Positions 51,337 through 61,569 are shown, counted from the first letter of the stretch. The stretch: DNA of 64,000 bases from an uncultured Selenomonadales bacterium (GCA_900315345.1 OMYP01000007.1:62001-126000), one strand, 5' to 3'. Program-made: numbers and translations. Notes: a model not told the origin generated them from the letters alone.

Positions 51337-53306
51337 TTTGCGTCACCTTCCTTTCCCGGAAGTCCCGGATGCTGGGTAGACATGCTATAGCTACGGTTAT
51401 CTCCCCCTGCCATTTTTTCTCCAAGGGAAGCAAAGCCCTTTTCTTTTGAGGCGTCATAAGCCCGGTTCCCAAAATCCATAACGGGAACCCCCAGCCGCTG
51501 GCAAACGCCGCAGCCGTTGCAGCTGCCCTGCCGGCAATCCTTTGTCAGCATCTCCTGCTGCGCCTTTTTGTATTCACTGGCTAGAAAAGCCCGGTTCACT
51601 GCAGGCTGCAAATGCTCCCAGGGAAACACTTCCTGTTCTCCCCGGAGCCGGTGACTGTAAAAAGCCGGATCCAGCCCGCAGTCCTGTAACGCCCGCTGCC
51701 ACCGTTCAAAATTGAACACATCAGCCCAGCCGTCAAAACGCTGGCCCCGCTGCCAGGCAAGGTACAAAGCTTTTCCAAGCCGACGGTCACCCCGGGCAAA
51801 GACCCCTTCCATAATGCTGGTCTGCCCATCATGATACTGGAACGTAATATTTTTGACCCGTGTAGCTTCAATCAGAAGGCCCTGCTTCCGGCGGATCTCC
51901 TCCAGGGTATCCTGAGGCGCCCACTGAAACGCCGTATAAGGTTTCGGCACAAAGGAAGAAGCGCTCACCGTCACCTGACAGCCGCCCTGGCCGGTAATTT
52001 CCTTAAATTTCCACTGCACCTTCCGGGCCAGCTGGGCAATAGCTAGCACATCTTCATCGGTTTCTCCCGGAAGCCCGATCATGAAATACAGTTTGACCTT
52101 TTTCCAGCCGTTTTCAAAAGCCGCGCTGACCGCGTGCATCAGGTCTTCTTCGGTAACGCCTTTATTGATCACATTCCGCATGCGCTGGCTGCCGGCTTCT
52201 GGCGCAAAAGTAAGCCCGCTTTTCCGGACCGCCTGCACCTTTTTCGCTACGTCTACGCTGAAAGCGTCAATGCGAAGGCTGGGCAGGGAAACGCTGACCT
52301 TTTTATCCTTGAAATCGGCAATCATGTCATCCAGAAACGGTCCCAGGCAGGAATAATCCGCCGTGCTGAGGGACACCAGGGAAATTTCTTCATAGCCGGT
52401 ATTTTCCACCTGTTTATGGGCCAGTTCCCGCAATATTTCCGGACGGCGTTCCCGTACCGGACGGTACACCATGCCCGCATGGCAGAACCGGCATCCCCGG
52501 CTGCAGCCACGGAACATTTCCAGCATGATCCGGTCATGGACGATTTCCCCGAAAGGCACAATAGGTGCAGTGGGAAAATCCACGGTATTCAGGTCTGCCA
52601 CCACCCGTTTTGTCACAGTCGGCGGAGTATCCGGATTGTTCGGCACAACTGACTGTACCGTATTATCTTCGTTATATGTTACATCATAAAAAGAAGGAAC
52701 ATAAACCCCGGGAACTTGCACAACACGGTGCAGGAATCCTGGCCTGCCACCGGGCCGGCCTTCCCGTTTCCAGTCACGGTAACAGGTCAACACTTCCGGC
52801 AGGGCCTCTTCCCCTTCTCCCAGAATGGCGAAATCAAAGAAATCCGCTAAAGGTTCCGGATTGAACACACAGGGACCGCCGACCACAACAAAGGGGTCGT
52901 CATCCCCCCGGTCTTTCGCCAGCACGGAAACACCGCCCAGGTCCAGCATATTCAAAATATTCGTATAGCTTAATTCATATTGCAGCGTGAAACCCACCAA
53001 ATCGCATTCCGACAGGGCTTTTTTAGTTTCCAGCGTCGTCAGCACCACATGGCGTTCCCGCATCAGCCGTTCCATGTCTATCCAGGGGGCATAGATCCGT
53101 TCAGCCGCAATGCCCTCCATCTTATTGACCAGATGATATAAAATTTTAAAGCCCAGATAGCTCATCCCTACTTCATATACGTCCGGAAAGGCAAGGGCTA
53201 TCCGCACTTCCGCATCTTCTTTGAAAATGCTGCCGAATTCCCCGCCCGTGTACCGGGCCGGTTTTTTTACAGCAGCAAGCATATCTATGGTCAATTCCTT
53301 ATTCAT
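51333..53306 (-). CDS. TIGR03960-type B12-binding-like radical SAM protein
   Basis: 657 residues. The N-terminal half resembles a cobalamin-binding Rossmann domain (ALAFPDVYEVGMSYLGFK). The radical SAM cluster motif CSRGCRFCHAGM is at about residues 268-279, followed by a TIM-barrel region with VSLPSLRIDAF and LTFAPEAGSQRMRNVINKG. A second Cys set near the C-terminus (CRQGSCNGCGVCQRLG) may hold another Fe-S cluster. The ATG at 53306 after GGAGG is preferred to one 23 codons up. Overlaps the DUF2344 gene. Confidence 0.92.
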   Translation of the reverse strand: MNKELTIDMLAAVKKPARYTGGEFGSIFKEDAEVRIALAFPDVYEVGMSYLGFKILYHLVNKMEGIAAERIYAPWIDMERLMRERHVVLTTLETKKALSECDLVGFTLQYELSYTNILNMLDLGGVSVLAKDRGDDDPFVVVGGPCVFNPEPLADFFDFAILGEGEEALPEVLTCYRDWKREGRPGGRPGFLHRVVQVPGVYVPSFYDVTYNEDNTVQSVVPNNPDTPPTVTKRVVADLNTVDFPTAPIVPFGEIVHDRIMLEMFRGCSRGCRFCHAGMVYRPVRERRPEILRELAHKQVENTGYEEISLVSLSTADYSCLGPFLDDMIADFKDKKVSVSLPSLRIDAFSVDVAKKVQAVRKSGLTFAPEAGSQRMRNVINKGVTEEDLMHAVSAAFENGWKKVKLYFMIGLPGETDEDVLAIAQLARKVQWKFKEITGQGGCQVTVSASSFVPKPYTAFQWAPQDTLEEIRRKQGLLIEATRVKNITFQYHDGQTSIMEGVFARGDRRLGKALYLAWQRGQRFDGWADVFNFERWQRALQDCGLDPAFYSHRLRGEQEVFPWEHLQPAVNRAFLASEYKKAQQEMLTKDCRQGSCNGCGVCQRLGVPVMDFGNRAYDASKEKGFASLGEKMAGGDNRSYSMSTQHPGLPGKEGDAK

Positions 53307-53427
53307 GTGAGAGCCTCCAAAACAAAAACCTATACCAGTTGTGCTTTTCCTTAGCAGAAACATACACCGAACCAAGTGCCGGAACCGGAAAACTCACCCA
53401 GCCCGGCTCTGCCAGCAGCACAACAGC

Positions 53428-54528
53428 TCAGAACTGCAGCCGTGTGTGCCGCAGGTTGATATTTAACAAAATTCCCGCCAATAACATATTGGTCGTAAGA
53501 GAACTAACTCCATAGCTGAGAAAAGGCAGCGGCACACCGGTCACCGGCATGATGCCAATGGTCATGCCTACATTCACAAATACATGAAACAGATACATAC
53601 CCGTTATCCCCGAAGCAAGCAGGGCGCCAAACCGGTCTTCCGCATTCAGGGCAATGGTCAGTCCCCGCCAGATCAGCAACATATATAACAACAATATAAC
53701 GATTGAACCAATAAAACCAAACTCTTCCCCTGCCACAGCGAAAATGAAATCAGTGTGATTTTCCGGCAGAAAATTCAGCTGGCTCTGGGTACCCTGCATA
53801 AAACCCTTGCCCCACAGCATGCCGCTGCCAATGGCAATCTTGGACTGAATTACATGATACCCCGCCCCGAAAGGATCAAGCTCCGGATTCAGAAATACCC
53901 GGATGCGGTTCCGTTGGTATTCATGAAGAAACTGCCACAGCACCGGAGCTGCAACAATAAAAGCGCCCGACAGTACACCGATCCATTTCATCTTAAATCC
54001 GCATACCCAGAACATGGAAAAGGCAATGGCCGCAAATACCAGGGCCGTTCCCAGGTCCGGCTGCCGCAGCACCAGAAAAAAAGGAACCAGCATAAACAGT
54101 ATAGAAGGAATATAATCCTTCCACTGTTCAAGGTATTCGCTCCGCTCATCCAAAAATGCCGCCAGGCAAACGATCATAAATGCCTTGGAAAACTCGCTGG
54201 GCTGAAAAGTTACCGGGCCCACCTGGATCCAGCGCTGGGCACCCAGACTTGAATGGCCGAAGAACATGACGCCCAAAAGAAGCAAGACTGTAAATGCGTA
54301 CAAGGGCAGCGATATCCGTTTTAAAGAATGGTAATCCTGCAAAAGCACCCCAATTACAACAAGAACATTAATGGCCAGAAAAAGTCCCTGCCTCTGTACA
54401 AAACGGTTCGTCCCCGAAGCCAGGGCATCCCCGTGGGTAGCACTGGCAATCAGAACCATTCCGATTCCTGTCAGGAGTATCACGGTCAGTATTAAAATCC
54501 AGTCCAAATTGCGTATATAGCGACGCAA
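53428..54528 (-). CDS. rodA: RodA peptidoglycan glycosyltransferase (SEDS family)
   Basis: 366 residues with about ten membrane helices. SEDS features include GAQRWIQVGPVTFQPSEFSK, RQPDLGTALVFAAIAF (functional Asp loop), and the C-terminal PFLSYGVSSLTTNMLLAGIL. It polymerises glycan strands for rod elongation with PBP2, whose gene is 41 bp upstream. Start codon TTG at 54528 with AAGGA/TAAGG ahead. Confidence 0.95.
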   Translation of the reverse strand: MRRYIRNLDWILILTVILLTGIGMVLIASATHGDALASGTNRFVQRQGLFLAINVLVVIGVLLQDYHSLKRISLPLYAFTVLLLLGVMFFGHSSLGAQRWIQVGPVTFQPSEFSKAFMIVCLAAFLDERSEYLEQWKDYIPSILFMLVPFFLVLRQPDLGTALVFAAIAFSMFWVCGFKMKWIGVLSGAFIVAAPVLWQFLHEYQRNRIRVFLNPELDPFGAGYHVIQSKIAIGSGMLWGKGFMQGTQSQLNFLPENHTDFIFAVAGEEFGFIGSIVILLLYMLLIWRGLTIALNAEDRFGALLASGITGMYLFHVFVNVGMTIGIMPVTGVPLPFLSYGVSSLTTNMLLAGILLNINLRHTRLQF

Positions 54529-54569
54529 TGCCTTAGTTCCTTTCCTCTAACAGCCTTTTATGCAAAATT

Positions 54570-56372
54570 TCAGTTGGGACTTGCTTTCTTCAACTTGTCG
54601 GTAAGATACTTTTCCAGCACTTCATACACAATAGGTCCGGAAGCTGTAGCTCCATAACTTCCCTGCTCCACAATACAGGCAATTGCCAGATCCGGCTTTT
54701 CCGCCGGGGCATAGGCAATAAACCAGCCATGATCCTGCCCATGTGGGTTTTCCGCCGTTCCGGTCTTACCGGCAACCGGAACCGGAAGATTGGCGAACCA
54801 GGCGCCGGTTCCCCCAGGCTGGGTAACCCCTTTCAGCCCCTTCTGAATTAACCGTATGGTTTCCGGTTCAATCGAAAGCTTCCGGGCCGCAGGCCGTTCC
54901 GGTATTTTATGCACAGTACCGTCTGCATTCAAGATTTTTTCTACAAGATAGGGTGGATGGATCACCCCGTCTGCCGCCACCGCGGACAGCATCTGGCAAA
55001 TCTGGACCGGTGTTACCAGCGTCAGCCCCTGACCGATAGCCGCATTAAATGTATCCCCAAGGGTCCAGTCTTCATCAAAGACTTTCTTCTTGGCAGCAGG
55101 CCCGGCGATGAGCCCCGAAGACTCCCCTTCCAGATCAATGCCAGTGGGTTTCCCGAAACCATACTCTTTCGCATATCCGTTCAGGTTTTCAATGCCGGCA
55201 CGACGCCCCATTTCATAAAAATATACGTTATCCGACATGGCAAAAGCCGTCTGGAAATTGATCCAGCCTAAAGCCTCCCCGCCGGCGTTTCCCATATCTG
55301 CCAGCCAGTGCTTTCCGGAGTCAAAGATCATTTCTTCAGGCGTTACCTTATGACAGTCCAAAGCTGCCGACCCGGTTACCACCTTGAATGTGGAACCTGC
55401 AGGATACTGCCCGTTGATTACTTTATTTGTCAGAGGATGGAACACATCCTCGTTGATTATTTTCCAGTGAGCCGTGGAAATGCCACCTACAAACCAGTTA
55501 GGGTCAAACCCCGGACGGGATACCAAAGCCCGAACCGCCCCTGTGTTGGGATCCATGGCCACCGCAGCCGCCGCATACGCATTGGGGGCGATCCCGCTGC
55601 TGCGCAGCGCCTTCAACTGTTTATCCACTGCCTGTTCCAGGCTTTGCTGCAACTCCAGGTCGATAGTCAGCATCAGCCCTTTTCCTGATTCGGGAGGCTG
55701 GCCTGCCAGCTCACGTATCACCTTGCCCCGGACATCCACTTCCTCTGTCTTATGCCCGGCTTTTCCGCGCAACAGATCATTATAGACAAGCTCAAGCCCG
55801 TCTTTCCCTACAATACTTCCGGGGGGCAGGCCTTTATACCTTCCCTGCCTGATCTGCTCTTCGGACACTTCGCCAACATACCCCAACACATGGGCAGCCA
55901 CAGGCCCGTATGTATAATGCCGCATAGGCTGCAGATCCAGAGACAGGCCCGGGAGATCTTTTAAATGCTCTTCCAAAGAAGTGATCTCACGGGTATCCAG
56001 TTCAGCCTTAACGGTTATGGGTTCGTATGTATTCTCTGCCCGGTCTGCTTTCTTACGTATCACTTCCGGTTTCATTTTCAGCAGACGGGCAAGCAGATTC
56101 ACTTCCCGGTCAGAAACCGCGTGTCCCGCCTGGAAGCTGAGCACATATCCAGGCGAACTGTCCGCCAGTACTTTCCCGTGGATATCCGTAATCCGCCCCC
56201 GGGGAGCCATGACCACCGCGTTGCGCATCCGGTTCCCATCAGCCTGCCTGCCGTAATAGAGTCCTTTATATAACTGCAGCCAGGCCAGGCGGCCCCCAAG
56301 CAGTAAAAAGACAGCCAGCGCAGCTGCCAGCATCTTTTTCAACCGGTCAGCAGAAGTATGATGGTTCAGCAA
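54570..56372 (-). CDS. mrdA: Penicillin-binding protein 2 (elongasome transpeptidase)
   Basis: 600-residue class B PBP: N-terminal membrane anchor (about 13-33), dimerisation/pedestal region, and transpeptidase with active-site PAGSTFKVVTG (SxxK), AMSDNVYFYEMG (SxN) and VAGKTGTAENPHG (KTG). It cross-links new wall for elongation, working with RodA and the MreBCD scaffold encoded beside it. The start is TTG at 56372 after AAGGA; the next ATG, 13 codons in, would remove part of the anchor's basic flank. Confidence 0.95.
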   Translation of the reverse strand: MLNHHTSADRLKKMLAAALAVFLLLGGRLAWLQLYKGLYYGRQADGNRMRNAVVMAPRGRITDIHGKVLADSSPGYVLSFQAGHAVSDREVNLLARLLKMKPEVIRKKADRAENTYEPITVKAELDTREITSLEEHLKDLPGLSLDLQPMRHYTYGPVAAHVLGYVGEVSEEQIRQGRYKGLPPGSIVGKDGLELVYNDLLRGKAGHKTEEVDVRGKVIRELAGQPPESGKGLMLTIDLELQQSLEQAVDKQLKALRSSGIAPNAYAAAAVAMDPNTGAVRALVSRPGFDPNWFVGGISTAHWKIINEDVFHPLTNKVINGQYPAGSTFKVVTGSAALDCHKVTPEEMIFDSGKHWLADMGNAGGEALGWINFQTAFAMSDNVYFYEMGRRAGIENLNGYAKEYGFGKPTGIDLEGESSGLIAGPAAKKKVFDEDWTLGDTFNAAIGQGLTLVTPVQICQMLSAVAADGVIHPPYLVEKILNADGTVHKIPERPAARKLSIEPETIRLIQKGLKGVTQPGGTGAWFANLPVPVAGKTGTAENPHGQDHGWFIAYAPAEKPDLAIACIVEQGSYGATASGPIVYEVLEKYLTDKLKKASPN

Positions 56373-56391
56373 AACAACTATCCTTTCCGTC

Positions 56392-56892
56392 TCAATATGT
56401 CAGGTCATCTTCGGTGACCCAACGATACAGGGCCAGCAATATACGGGTAACCGGGAGTACCAGCAGCATATTTCCCAGGCAATACCAGGCAGTATCCTGT
56501 AAATACAGAATAAGCAATGACGCACCAAATCCACCTTCCCACAGTGCCGGCGCCATATACAAAACACGCAGCACCAGGCTCACGGCTCCAATGATCAGCA
56601 CATGATAGCCATAATTGTTTTTGAAAATCATTTCCTTGATGCTGCCGATACCCAAGCCCGTCATTCCCCTTGTCAGCAGATAAAAGCCGAAAACAAGGGG
56701 AGAGGAAATATCCTGCAGAAAGCCAAAGAACAAGCCACAGAACAGGCCGGCCTTTGCGCCGTAAAACAATCCGATACTGTAAATAAAAAGCAAGGGCAAG
56801 TCAAAAAACAGATTGCCCCCGAAAAATCCGAAAGAAGTGGTCTGCAATATCAGAACAGCAAAGGCTGCTGCAGCCCATGACCAGTTTCTCAT
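56392..56892 (-). CDS. mreD: Rod shape-determining protein MreD
   Basis: 166-residue membrane protein with about five helices and typical FFGGNLFFDLPLLFIYSIG and GLFCGLFFGFLQDI segments. It bridges MreC and the PBP2/RodA complex. Its ATG overlaps the mreC stop (ATGA); 19 bp separate it from mrdA. Confidence 0.9.
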   Translation of the reverse strand: MRNWSWAAAAFAVLILQTTSFGFFGGNLFFDLPLLFIYSIGLFYGAKAGLFCGLFFGFLQDISSPLVFGFYLLTRGMTGLGIGSIKEMIFKNNYGYHVLIIGAVSLVLRVLYMAPALWEGGFGASLLILYLQDTAWYCLGNMLLVLPVTRILLALYRWVTEDDLTY

Positions 56893-57857
56893 GGCGCAGC
56901 CTCCCCGGCATCCTTACCCTTATCCCCGGCCGGGGCGCCGGTACCTGCAGTTCCATTGTTTCCGGGAAGGACATCTGCCTTGTTGCTTCCGCTTTTCTGT
57001 TCCCTGACCTTGTCCGCTATTTCATTTTCAATTTTACGTCTGATATCTTCCTGTAAAACAATAAAAACCCGGTCCAAATGACTGAGATTTGCCGCCGGGT
57101 CAACCTGCACCAGCTTCTGCAACCCGGTAACATCCGATTCCACAGCGCTTACCGTACCGATAAACAGACCGGAAGGATATTTTCCGCCGATTCCGCTGGT
57201 TACCAGCATATCCCCCGGCTTTACATCATCATCCCTGCCGAAATATTCAGCCTGCAGCAGCGAATGGTTTGGTCCCTGTCCTGTCAGGACTCCTGCTGCC
57301 CGGGACTCCCTCCGCAGCACCTTGACCCCCATACGGGATCGCCTTGCGGAAATCAGCATGAACCGGCTGTAGTGGCGGTAGACCTGGTCTACCACCCCGG
57401 CCACTCCGCTGCTGGTAGTTACTACCATATCCGGATGCACGCCGTCTGCTTCCCCTTTGTCCAGAAAGAAACTTTCATGCATGTCTCCCAGGCTTACGCC
57501 CAGCACACGGGCAGAAAGCAGTGTCAGTCCGTTATTTTCCCGGCGGTATCCGGCCATGGCCAGCAGTTCCTTATTTTCCGCCTCCAGCAGCCCAAGCCGG
57601 TATTCCGCACTGCGAAGAGCATCCAGTTTTTCTTTCAGCCGACGGTTTTCTTCCTGCAGGGTCCCATTCATCCGCCGGTCTTCCTTAAACGTTACAACAG
57701 CATCGCTCACGCGGCGAATCGCTTCATTAAAAGGCAGCAACACAGTGTTTACGGCTGCGTTCACTAATGGGAACCGCCACCGCTGATGCACTGCCAGGGC
57801 CATGCAGGAACAAAGGCCAAATACAGCCAGCACCGCCACAAACTGCCGTTTTCTCAT
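56889..57857 (-). CDS. mreC: Rod shape-determining protein MreC
   Basis: 322 residues: a single N-terminal helix, a periplasmic coiled coil (about 60-110, RLKEKLDALRSAEYRLGLLE) and two beta domains with the usual GVAGVVDQVYRHYSRFMLIS and VTSGIGGKYPSGLFIG. The tail after ~285 is Gly/Lys/Pro-rich and likely disordered, a lineage-specific extension. It activates PBP2. Confidence 0.95.
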   Translation of the reverse strand: MRKRQFVAVLAVFGLCSCMALAVHQRWRFPLVNAAVNTVLLPFNEAIRRVSDAVVTFKEDRRMNGTLQEENRRLKEKLDALRSAEYRLGLLEAENKELLAMAGYRRENNGLTLLSARVLGVSLGDMHESFFLDKGEADGVHPDMVVTTSSGVAGVVDQVYRHYSRFMLISARRSRMGVKVLRRESRAAGVLTGQGPNHSLLQAEYFGRDDDVKPGDMLVTSGIGGKYPSGLFIGTVSAVESDVTGLQKLVQVDPAANLSHLDRVFIVLQEDIRRKIENEIADKVREQKSGSNKADVLPGNNGTAGTGAPAGDKGKDAGEAAP

Positions 57858-57882
57858 AACACATCAACCAACGGCTTACAGC

Positions 57883-58917
57883 TTACAGTTTGCTGCTGGA
57901 AGCCATAAACCCTTTCTTATACACGTCAATATTTTCCACACAGATACCGGTACCCAAAACCACACAGGCCAGCGCTTCATCGCTGACATACACAGGCATA
58001 CCGGTCTCTTTGCTGATCAGCTTATCCAGATTCCGCAACAGGGACGATCCCCCTGTCATGATGATTCCGTGATCAATAATGTCCGAAGCCAGTTCCGGCG
58101 GAGTCCGCTCCAAAGTATTTCGCACTGCATCCACAATGTTGGCTACCGGTTCCGCAATGCCGGTGCAGACCTGATTGGCATTGATCATAAGATTTTTCGG
58201 AAGCCCGCTTACCAGATCCCGGCCCCGTATCTCCATGGTATCCGGATTATCTACAAACATGGCAGTACCCAGGGTGATCTTGATCTGCTCCGCAGTCCGC
58301 TCCCCAATCAGCAGGCTGAAGGTCTTGCGGATATAGCGGGAGATTGCGTCGTCAATGGCATCCCCACCTGTACGGATCGACCGGGAGACTACAATACCTC
58401 CCAGAGAAATGACTGCAACCTCACAGGTACCGCCGCCTATATCGACCACCATGCTTCCCGTTGCTTCCTGAACCGGAAGCCCGGCACCGATAGCGGCAGC
58501 CATAGGCTCCTCGATCAGATAGGCCTCCCTGGCCCCGGCCTGGATGGCAGCATCTACTACCGCCCGCTTTTCCACTTCCGTTACCCCGCTGGGAACGCCC
58601 ACTACGATACGGGGACGTATAAAGGAATGAAAACCAATGGCCTTGTGAATAAAATACTTCAGCATAGACTGGGTAATATCAAAATCTGCAATGACCCCGT
58701 CCTTCATAGGCCGTATGGCCACAATGGTGCCCGGCGTGCGGCCGATCATCTGCTTTGCTTCCGCCCCGATCTCAAGCACTTCATTTGTCTCGCTGTCCAC
58801 AGCTACCACGGACGGTTCCCTGATAATGATTCCTTTGCCCTTGCAATGTACCAACGTATTTGCCGTACCCAGGTCGATCCCCAGGTCGTGGGAAAATCTG
58901 CCAAAAAAGCTAAACAT
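57883..58917 (-). CDS. mreB: Actin-like cell-shape protein MreB
   Basis: 344 residues. [20 protein letters not shown] is the phosphate-1 loop, [32 protein letters not shown] and [15 protein letters not shown] the other actin-fold motifs. Filaments on the inner membrane guide wall synthesis. ATG at 58917 follows GGGGTGA; the frame extends eight codons up without a site. First gene of the mre-mrd cluster; 25 bp to mreC. Confidence 0.98.
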   Translation of the reverse strand: MFSFFGRFSHDLGIDLGTANTLVHCKGKGIIIREPSVVAVDSETNEVLEIGAEAKQMIGRTPGTIVAIRPMKDGVIADFDITQSMLKYFIHKAIGFHSFIRPRIVVGVPSGVTEVEKRAVVDAAIQAGAREAYLIEEPMAAAIGAGLPVQEATGSMVVDIGGGTCEVAVISLGGIVVSRSIRTGGDAIDDAISRYIRKTFSLLIGERTAEQIKITLGTAMFVDNPDTMEIRGRDLVSGLPKNLMINANQVCTGIAEPVANIVDAVRNTLERTPPELASDIIDHGIIMTGGSSLLRNLDKLISKETGMPVYVSDEALACVVLGTGICVENIDVYKKGFMASSSKL

Positions 58918-59005
58918 ATTGCTACTCACCCCGTAAAACATTTACGCAACTATTAAAGCCGGTCCATATTCTTCAAATCCGGCTGCCGATATCGTACAAA
59001 CAAAA

Positions 59006-59692
59006 CTACAGGTCACCGTGTTCCTTAAAGCTGTAATACCGGCCATCCCCAATGACCAGATGATCCAGCAGGGGAATGCCCAGAACATTCCCTGCCTCTT
59101 CCAGCGCCCTGGTAAGGTTGCGATCCTCCGCGCTGGGATAAGGATCCCCTGAAGGATGGTTATGAGCTACCAGAATGCATGCCGCATGGGCAATCACCGC
59201 AGGCGCAAACACCTCTCTTGGATGCACCACAGCACTGGTCAGTGAACCTTCCGCAATCTGTTCGGTTTTGATGATCCGGTTTTTGGTATTTAACAACAAA
59301 ACGAGAAACTTTTCATGGGTCTCGTTTCGTAGTCTGCCCATCAGGTATTGAGCACCGGCACCCGGTGACGTAATGTGCTCTGATTCAATCGCTGATGCGC
59401 AAGCTATCCGCTTTCCCAGTTCCATAGCCGCCAGTATACGAGCCGCTCTGGCGTGACCCAGCCCTTTAATGTGGCTGAATTCCTGTACCCGCCGCCAACG
59501 GGCAACCTGCCGGTACAGCCCTTCCCCACAGGTCATCTCTTCCGCAATGCGAAGGGCGGAACGTTCCTTCGTGCCGCTTCCGATCAGTATCGCCAGCAAT
59601 TCCGCATTGGAAAGGGCCTGGGCTCCCAGGCTGCAAAGCCGTTCCCTGGGACGGTCTTCCACACTCATCTCTTTAATTTTAAACTGTGCCAA
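59006..59692 (-). CDS. radC: RadC/JAMM-domain protein (UPF0758)
   Basis: 228 residues: N-terminal helix-hairpin-helix (about 25-85) and a JAMM metalloprotease-like domain with VAHNHPSGDPYPSAED zinc ligands and the upstream Glu (EVFAPAV). Despite its name, a DNA-repair role is doubtful; the true activity is unknown. TTG start at 59692 with AGGAG nine bases ahead. Placement just before mreB is common in Firmicutes. Confidence 0.95.
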   Translation of the reverse strand: MAQFKIKEMSVEDRPRERLCSLGAQALSNAELLAILIGSGTKERSALRIAEEMTCGEGLYRQVARWRRVQEFSHIKGLGHARAARILAAMELGKRIACASAIESEHITSPGAGAQYLMGRLRNETHEKFLVLLLNTKNRIIKTEQIAEGSLTSAVVHPREVFAPAVIAHAACILVAHNHPSGDPYPSAEDRNLTRALEEAGNVLGIPLLDHLVIGDGRYYSFKEHGDL

Positions 59693-59849
59693 AATCTCAC
59701 GCTCCTATCTTATTTTTTATAATTATTGAGTCAAGCCGGATTATTTGCCCTGTACATATCAGATACCGAACAAACAATACATCCGGCTCACCCTCATAAA
59801 ATGCCGAAGACATAATCTTCGCGCCGGTTCCCCTTATGTAAGAAAACCG

Positions 59850-60320
59850 TTACCGGCCGCTGTACAGGAAGGATTTCGGCTTTTCCGCCATTTCCTTGGC
59901 TTCCTCGTCCGTATTGATCAGGTACTCTACCGGTTCCAGTTCCGCTACGGTAAGCTGTTCCCTTTTGCTGATAGCATCCCGGCGGAAAATCTTTATATAA
60001 TTATAGGCAATGAACAGCCATGCAAGCACGCTGCCTGCCACAAAGGGCCAGAACCAGAACTCCATCTGGAAATAACCTGCCAGGGCATAACCGAAAATAC
60101 CACCGGCAGCCAGGCATAAAATGGGCAGGGCAATCTGGAAAAGCTTTGCCTTTTTCTCGTCCACCTTCCGGTATTCGATGATCACATTATCCCCCGGATG
60201 GGCGCTGATGGGATTCCAGCAGTCGATATACGCCCTAAGCCCCTTTTCCGTGGTTTCCTTAAAATTCACCCTTACTTTGGCACGTTCGCCATGGGTCTCC
60301 ATTACCGTTCCTTTAATCAC
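59850..60320 (-). CDS. RseC/MucC-like membrane protein lacking the cysteine cluster
   Basis: 156 residues. The N-terminal ~60 residues (IKGTVMETHGERAKVRVN, then GDNVIIEYR) resemble the soluble domain of RseC/MucC, followed by two membrane helices (about 62-105) and a cytosolic tail. RseC proteins usually have a Cys-rich motif; here the N-terminal domain has only one Cys (YIDCWNP). The GTG start at 60320 has AAGGAG seven bases ahead. In other bacteria RseC acts with electron-transfer (Rnf-type) or sigma-E systems; no such genes are adjacent, so its role here is open. Confidence 0.6.
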   Translation of the reverse strand: MIKGTVMETHGERAKVRVNFKETTEKGLRAYIDCWNPISAHPGDNVIIEYRKVDEKKAKLFQIALPILCLAAGGIFGYALAGYFQMEFWFWPFVAGSVLAWLFIAYNYIKIFRRDAISKREQLTVAELEPVEYLINTDEEAKEMAEKPKSFLYSGR

Positions 60321-60479
60321 CTGAAAACTCCTTTTTCTTTTTACCCAGAGTCCACATTACGACCCTGTCGCAGAACCGGGAATCAATATCCCCCAGTCCA
60401 TTCTCCTTCTACAATTTTTTAACCGGCTGCCCAGTTTTCTTTATAACTATTTCGTGCTTTACAAATTAAATGCCTAAAA

Positions 60480-60773
60480 TCAGGAATAGGGATAAAAACA
60501 AATGTACCCCACTGCAATCGCAAAGATCAGCCCATACATGCCCAATGCCACCACCAGGCCCTGCCAGGTCCGGGGATAGCCGAAATTCAGGTATTCGCCG
60601 AAAATCCCGCGCCGGTTCAGCAGGGTGTAATTGGTACGGCGTTTGAACCATCTGGCCTTCCGCTCGCTTCCAATGAGACGGGCCGTAATGATAATAATAA
60701 CAAAAGCTATGGCAAAAACCGTAAACAGGCGGCCGGTAATAGCCGGCGCCGGCACAGCTGAAATGTCAATCAT
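60480..60773 (-). CDS. Small two-helix membrane protein, unknown
   Basis: 97 residues with helices at about 8-33 and 70-93, joined by a basic loop (GSERKARWFKRRTNYTLLNRR). No family recognised. A good GGAGAGG site supports translation. It lies 159 bp upstream of the RseC-like gene and may share a transcript with it. Confidence 0.55.
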   Translation of the reverse strand: MIDISAVPAPAITGRLFTVFAIAFVIIIITARLIGSERKARWFKRRTNYTLLNRRGIFGEYLNFGYPRTWQGLVVALGMYGLIFAIAVGYICFYPYS

Positions 60774-60795
60774 GCAAAATCCTCTCCATTCTGAT

Positions 60796-60863
60796 GGAAG
60801 CGCTGAATAAACAAATTTGCGTTATTGAAACGTACAGGCAAACTAATCAGCGTTTCTTTAAAG
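60796..60863. repeat. Family A inverted-repeat element, copy 5
   Basis: Ends GGAAGCGCTGAATAA (60796-60810) and its partner CTAATCAGCGTTTCTTTAAAG (60843-60863). The inner right end (ACGTACAGGCAAA) is a diverged form of the ACGTGCAGACGAA seen in copies 3 and 4. It lies between two membrane-protein genes. Confidence 0.65.
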
Positions 60864-60948
60864 ATAAAACAAGCTTGGGAAGTGTTCATCATAAATTGAA
60901 CATTTCACCAGTCTACGTTGCTCAATTTATTTCTTCACAGTTCCTTGT

Positions 60949-61449
60949 TTAAAATTCCAGATACTTGTCCGGCATCAGCCGTACCAGCTCTTTCAAAAAT
61001 TCATCGCTGCAGCAGAAAATCACTGCCGCCAGCCCCTTTCCCTCTTTAAACGCAAGGATCCGGGTAGGATTAGCGTCCGCCATGTTATAGCGGTGGATGT
61101 AGTGCTTGATACGGGTACGGCGGAAAAAGTCGTGCCGGTATTTTTTCGCAAAGCTTTCCGTCTGGGTCAGATCCACAATATAATGCCCCTGCTTCCATAA
61201 GCCGATGGTAATGATCTCCAGTTCATTGCTCCGCAGGATAATTTCGTAACGGTAATACACTTTCCAGATCCACAAGCCAAGCCAGAGAAAATTCAACCCC
61301 ATCCCCATAGGACTGATTACGCCGGTGCTGTTAAAACGAAAGCCTTCATAAGCCCAGCTGCAGCAGATAGCCAGCAACGCCATGTAGGCAAGCCCCATCT
61401 TGCCGCCGCCCCGGGTCGTAGTCTCCCGGCATATTTCCTTATTCTTCAA
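60949..61449 (-). CDS. Membrane protein with possible PH-like domain, unknown
   Basis: 166 residues from a TTG at 61449 (GGAGGG nine bases ahead; an earlier TTG overlaps that site). Two helices at about 20-65 are followed by a soluble part beginning YEIILRSNELEIITIGLWKQ, a pattern seen in bacterial PH-like membrane proteins. No family call is possible by eye. It is flanked by the ompM terminator upstream and repeat A downstream. Confidence 0.5.
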   Translation of the reverse strand: MKNKEICRETTTRGGGKMGLAYMALLAICCSWAYEGFRFNSTGVISPMGMGLNFLWLGLWIWKVYYRYEIILRSNELEIITIGLWKQGHYIVDLTQTESFAKKYRHDFFRRTRIKHYIHRYNMADANPTRILAFKEGKGLAAVIFCCSDEFLKELVRLMPDKYLEF

Positions 61450-61569
61450 AAAAATTCCCTCCAATACGCATCCGCGTTTCAGCGAGACACACTGATACAG
61501 ATTAAAATTTTGCCATATTATTATACCAAAACTTAAAATAAAAAGATAGGGGAATACAGGATGATTTTA

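Noticed and set aside
57802-58956. 384-codon open frame on the + strand opposite mreB
   Set aside because: Exact antisense shadow of the highly conserved mreB; the translated sequence is His/Arg/Tyr-rich with no family features and no promoter or ribosome site.
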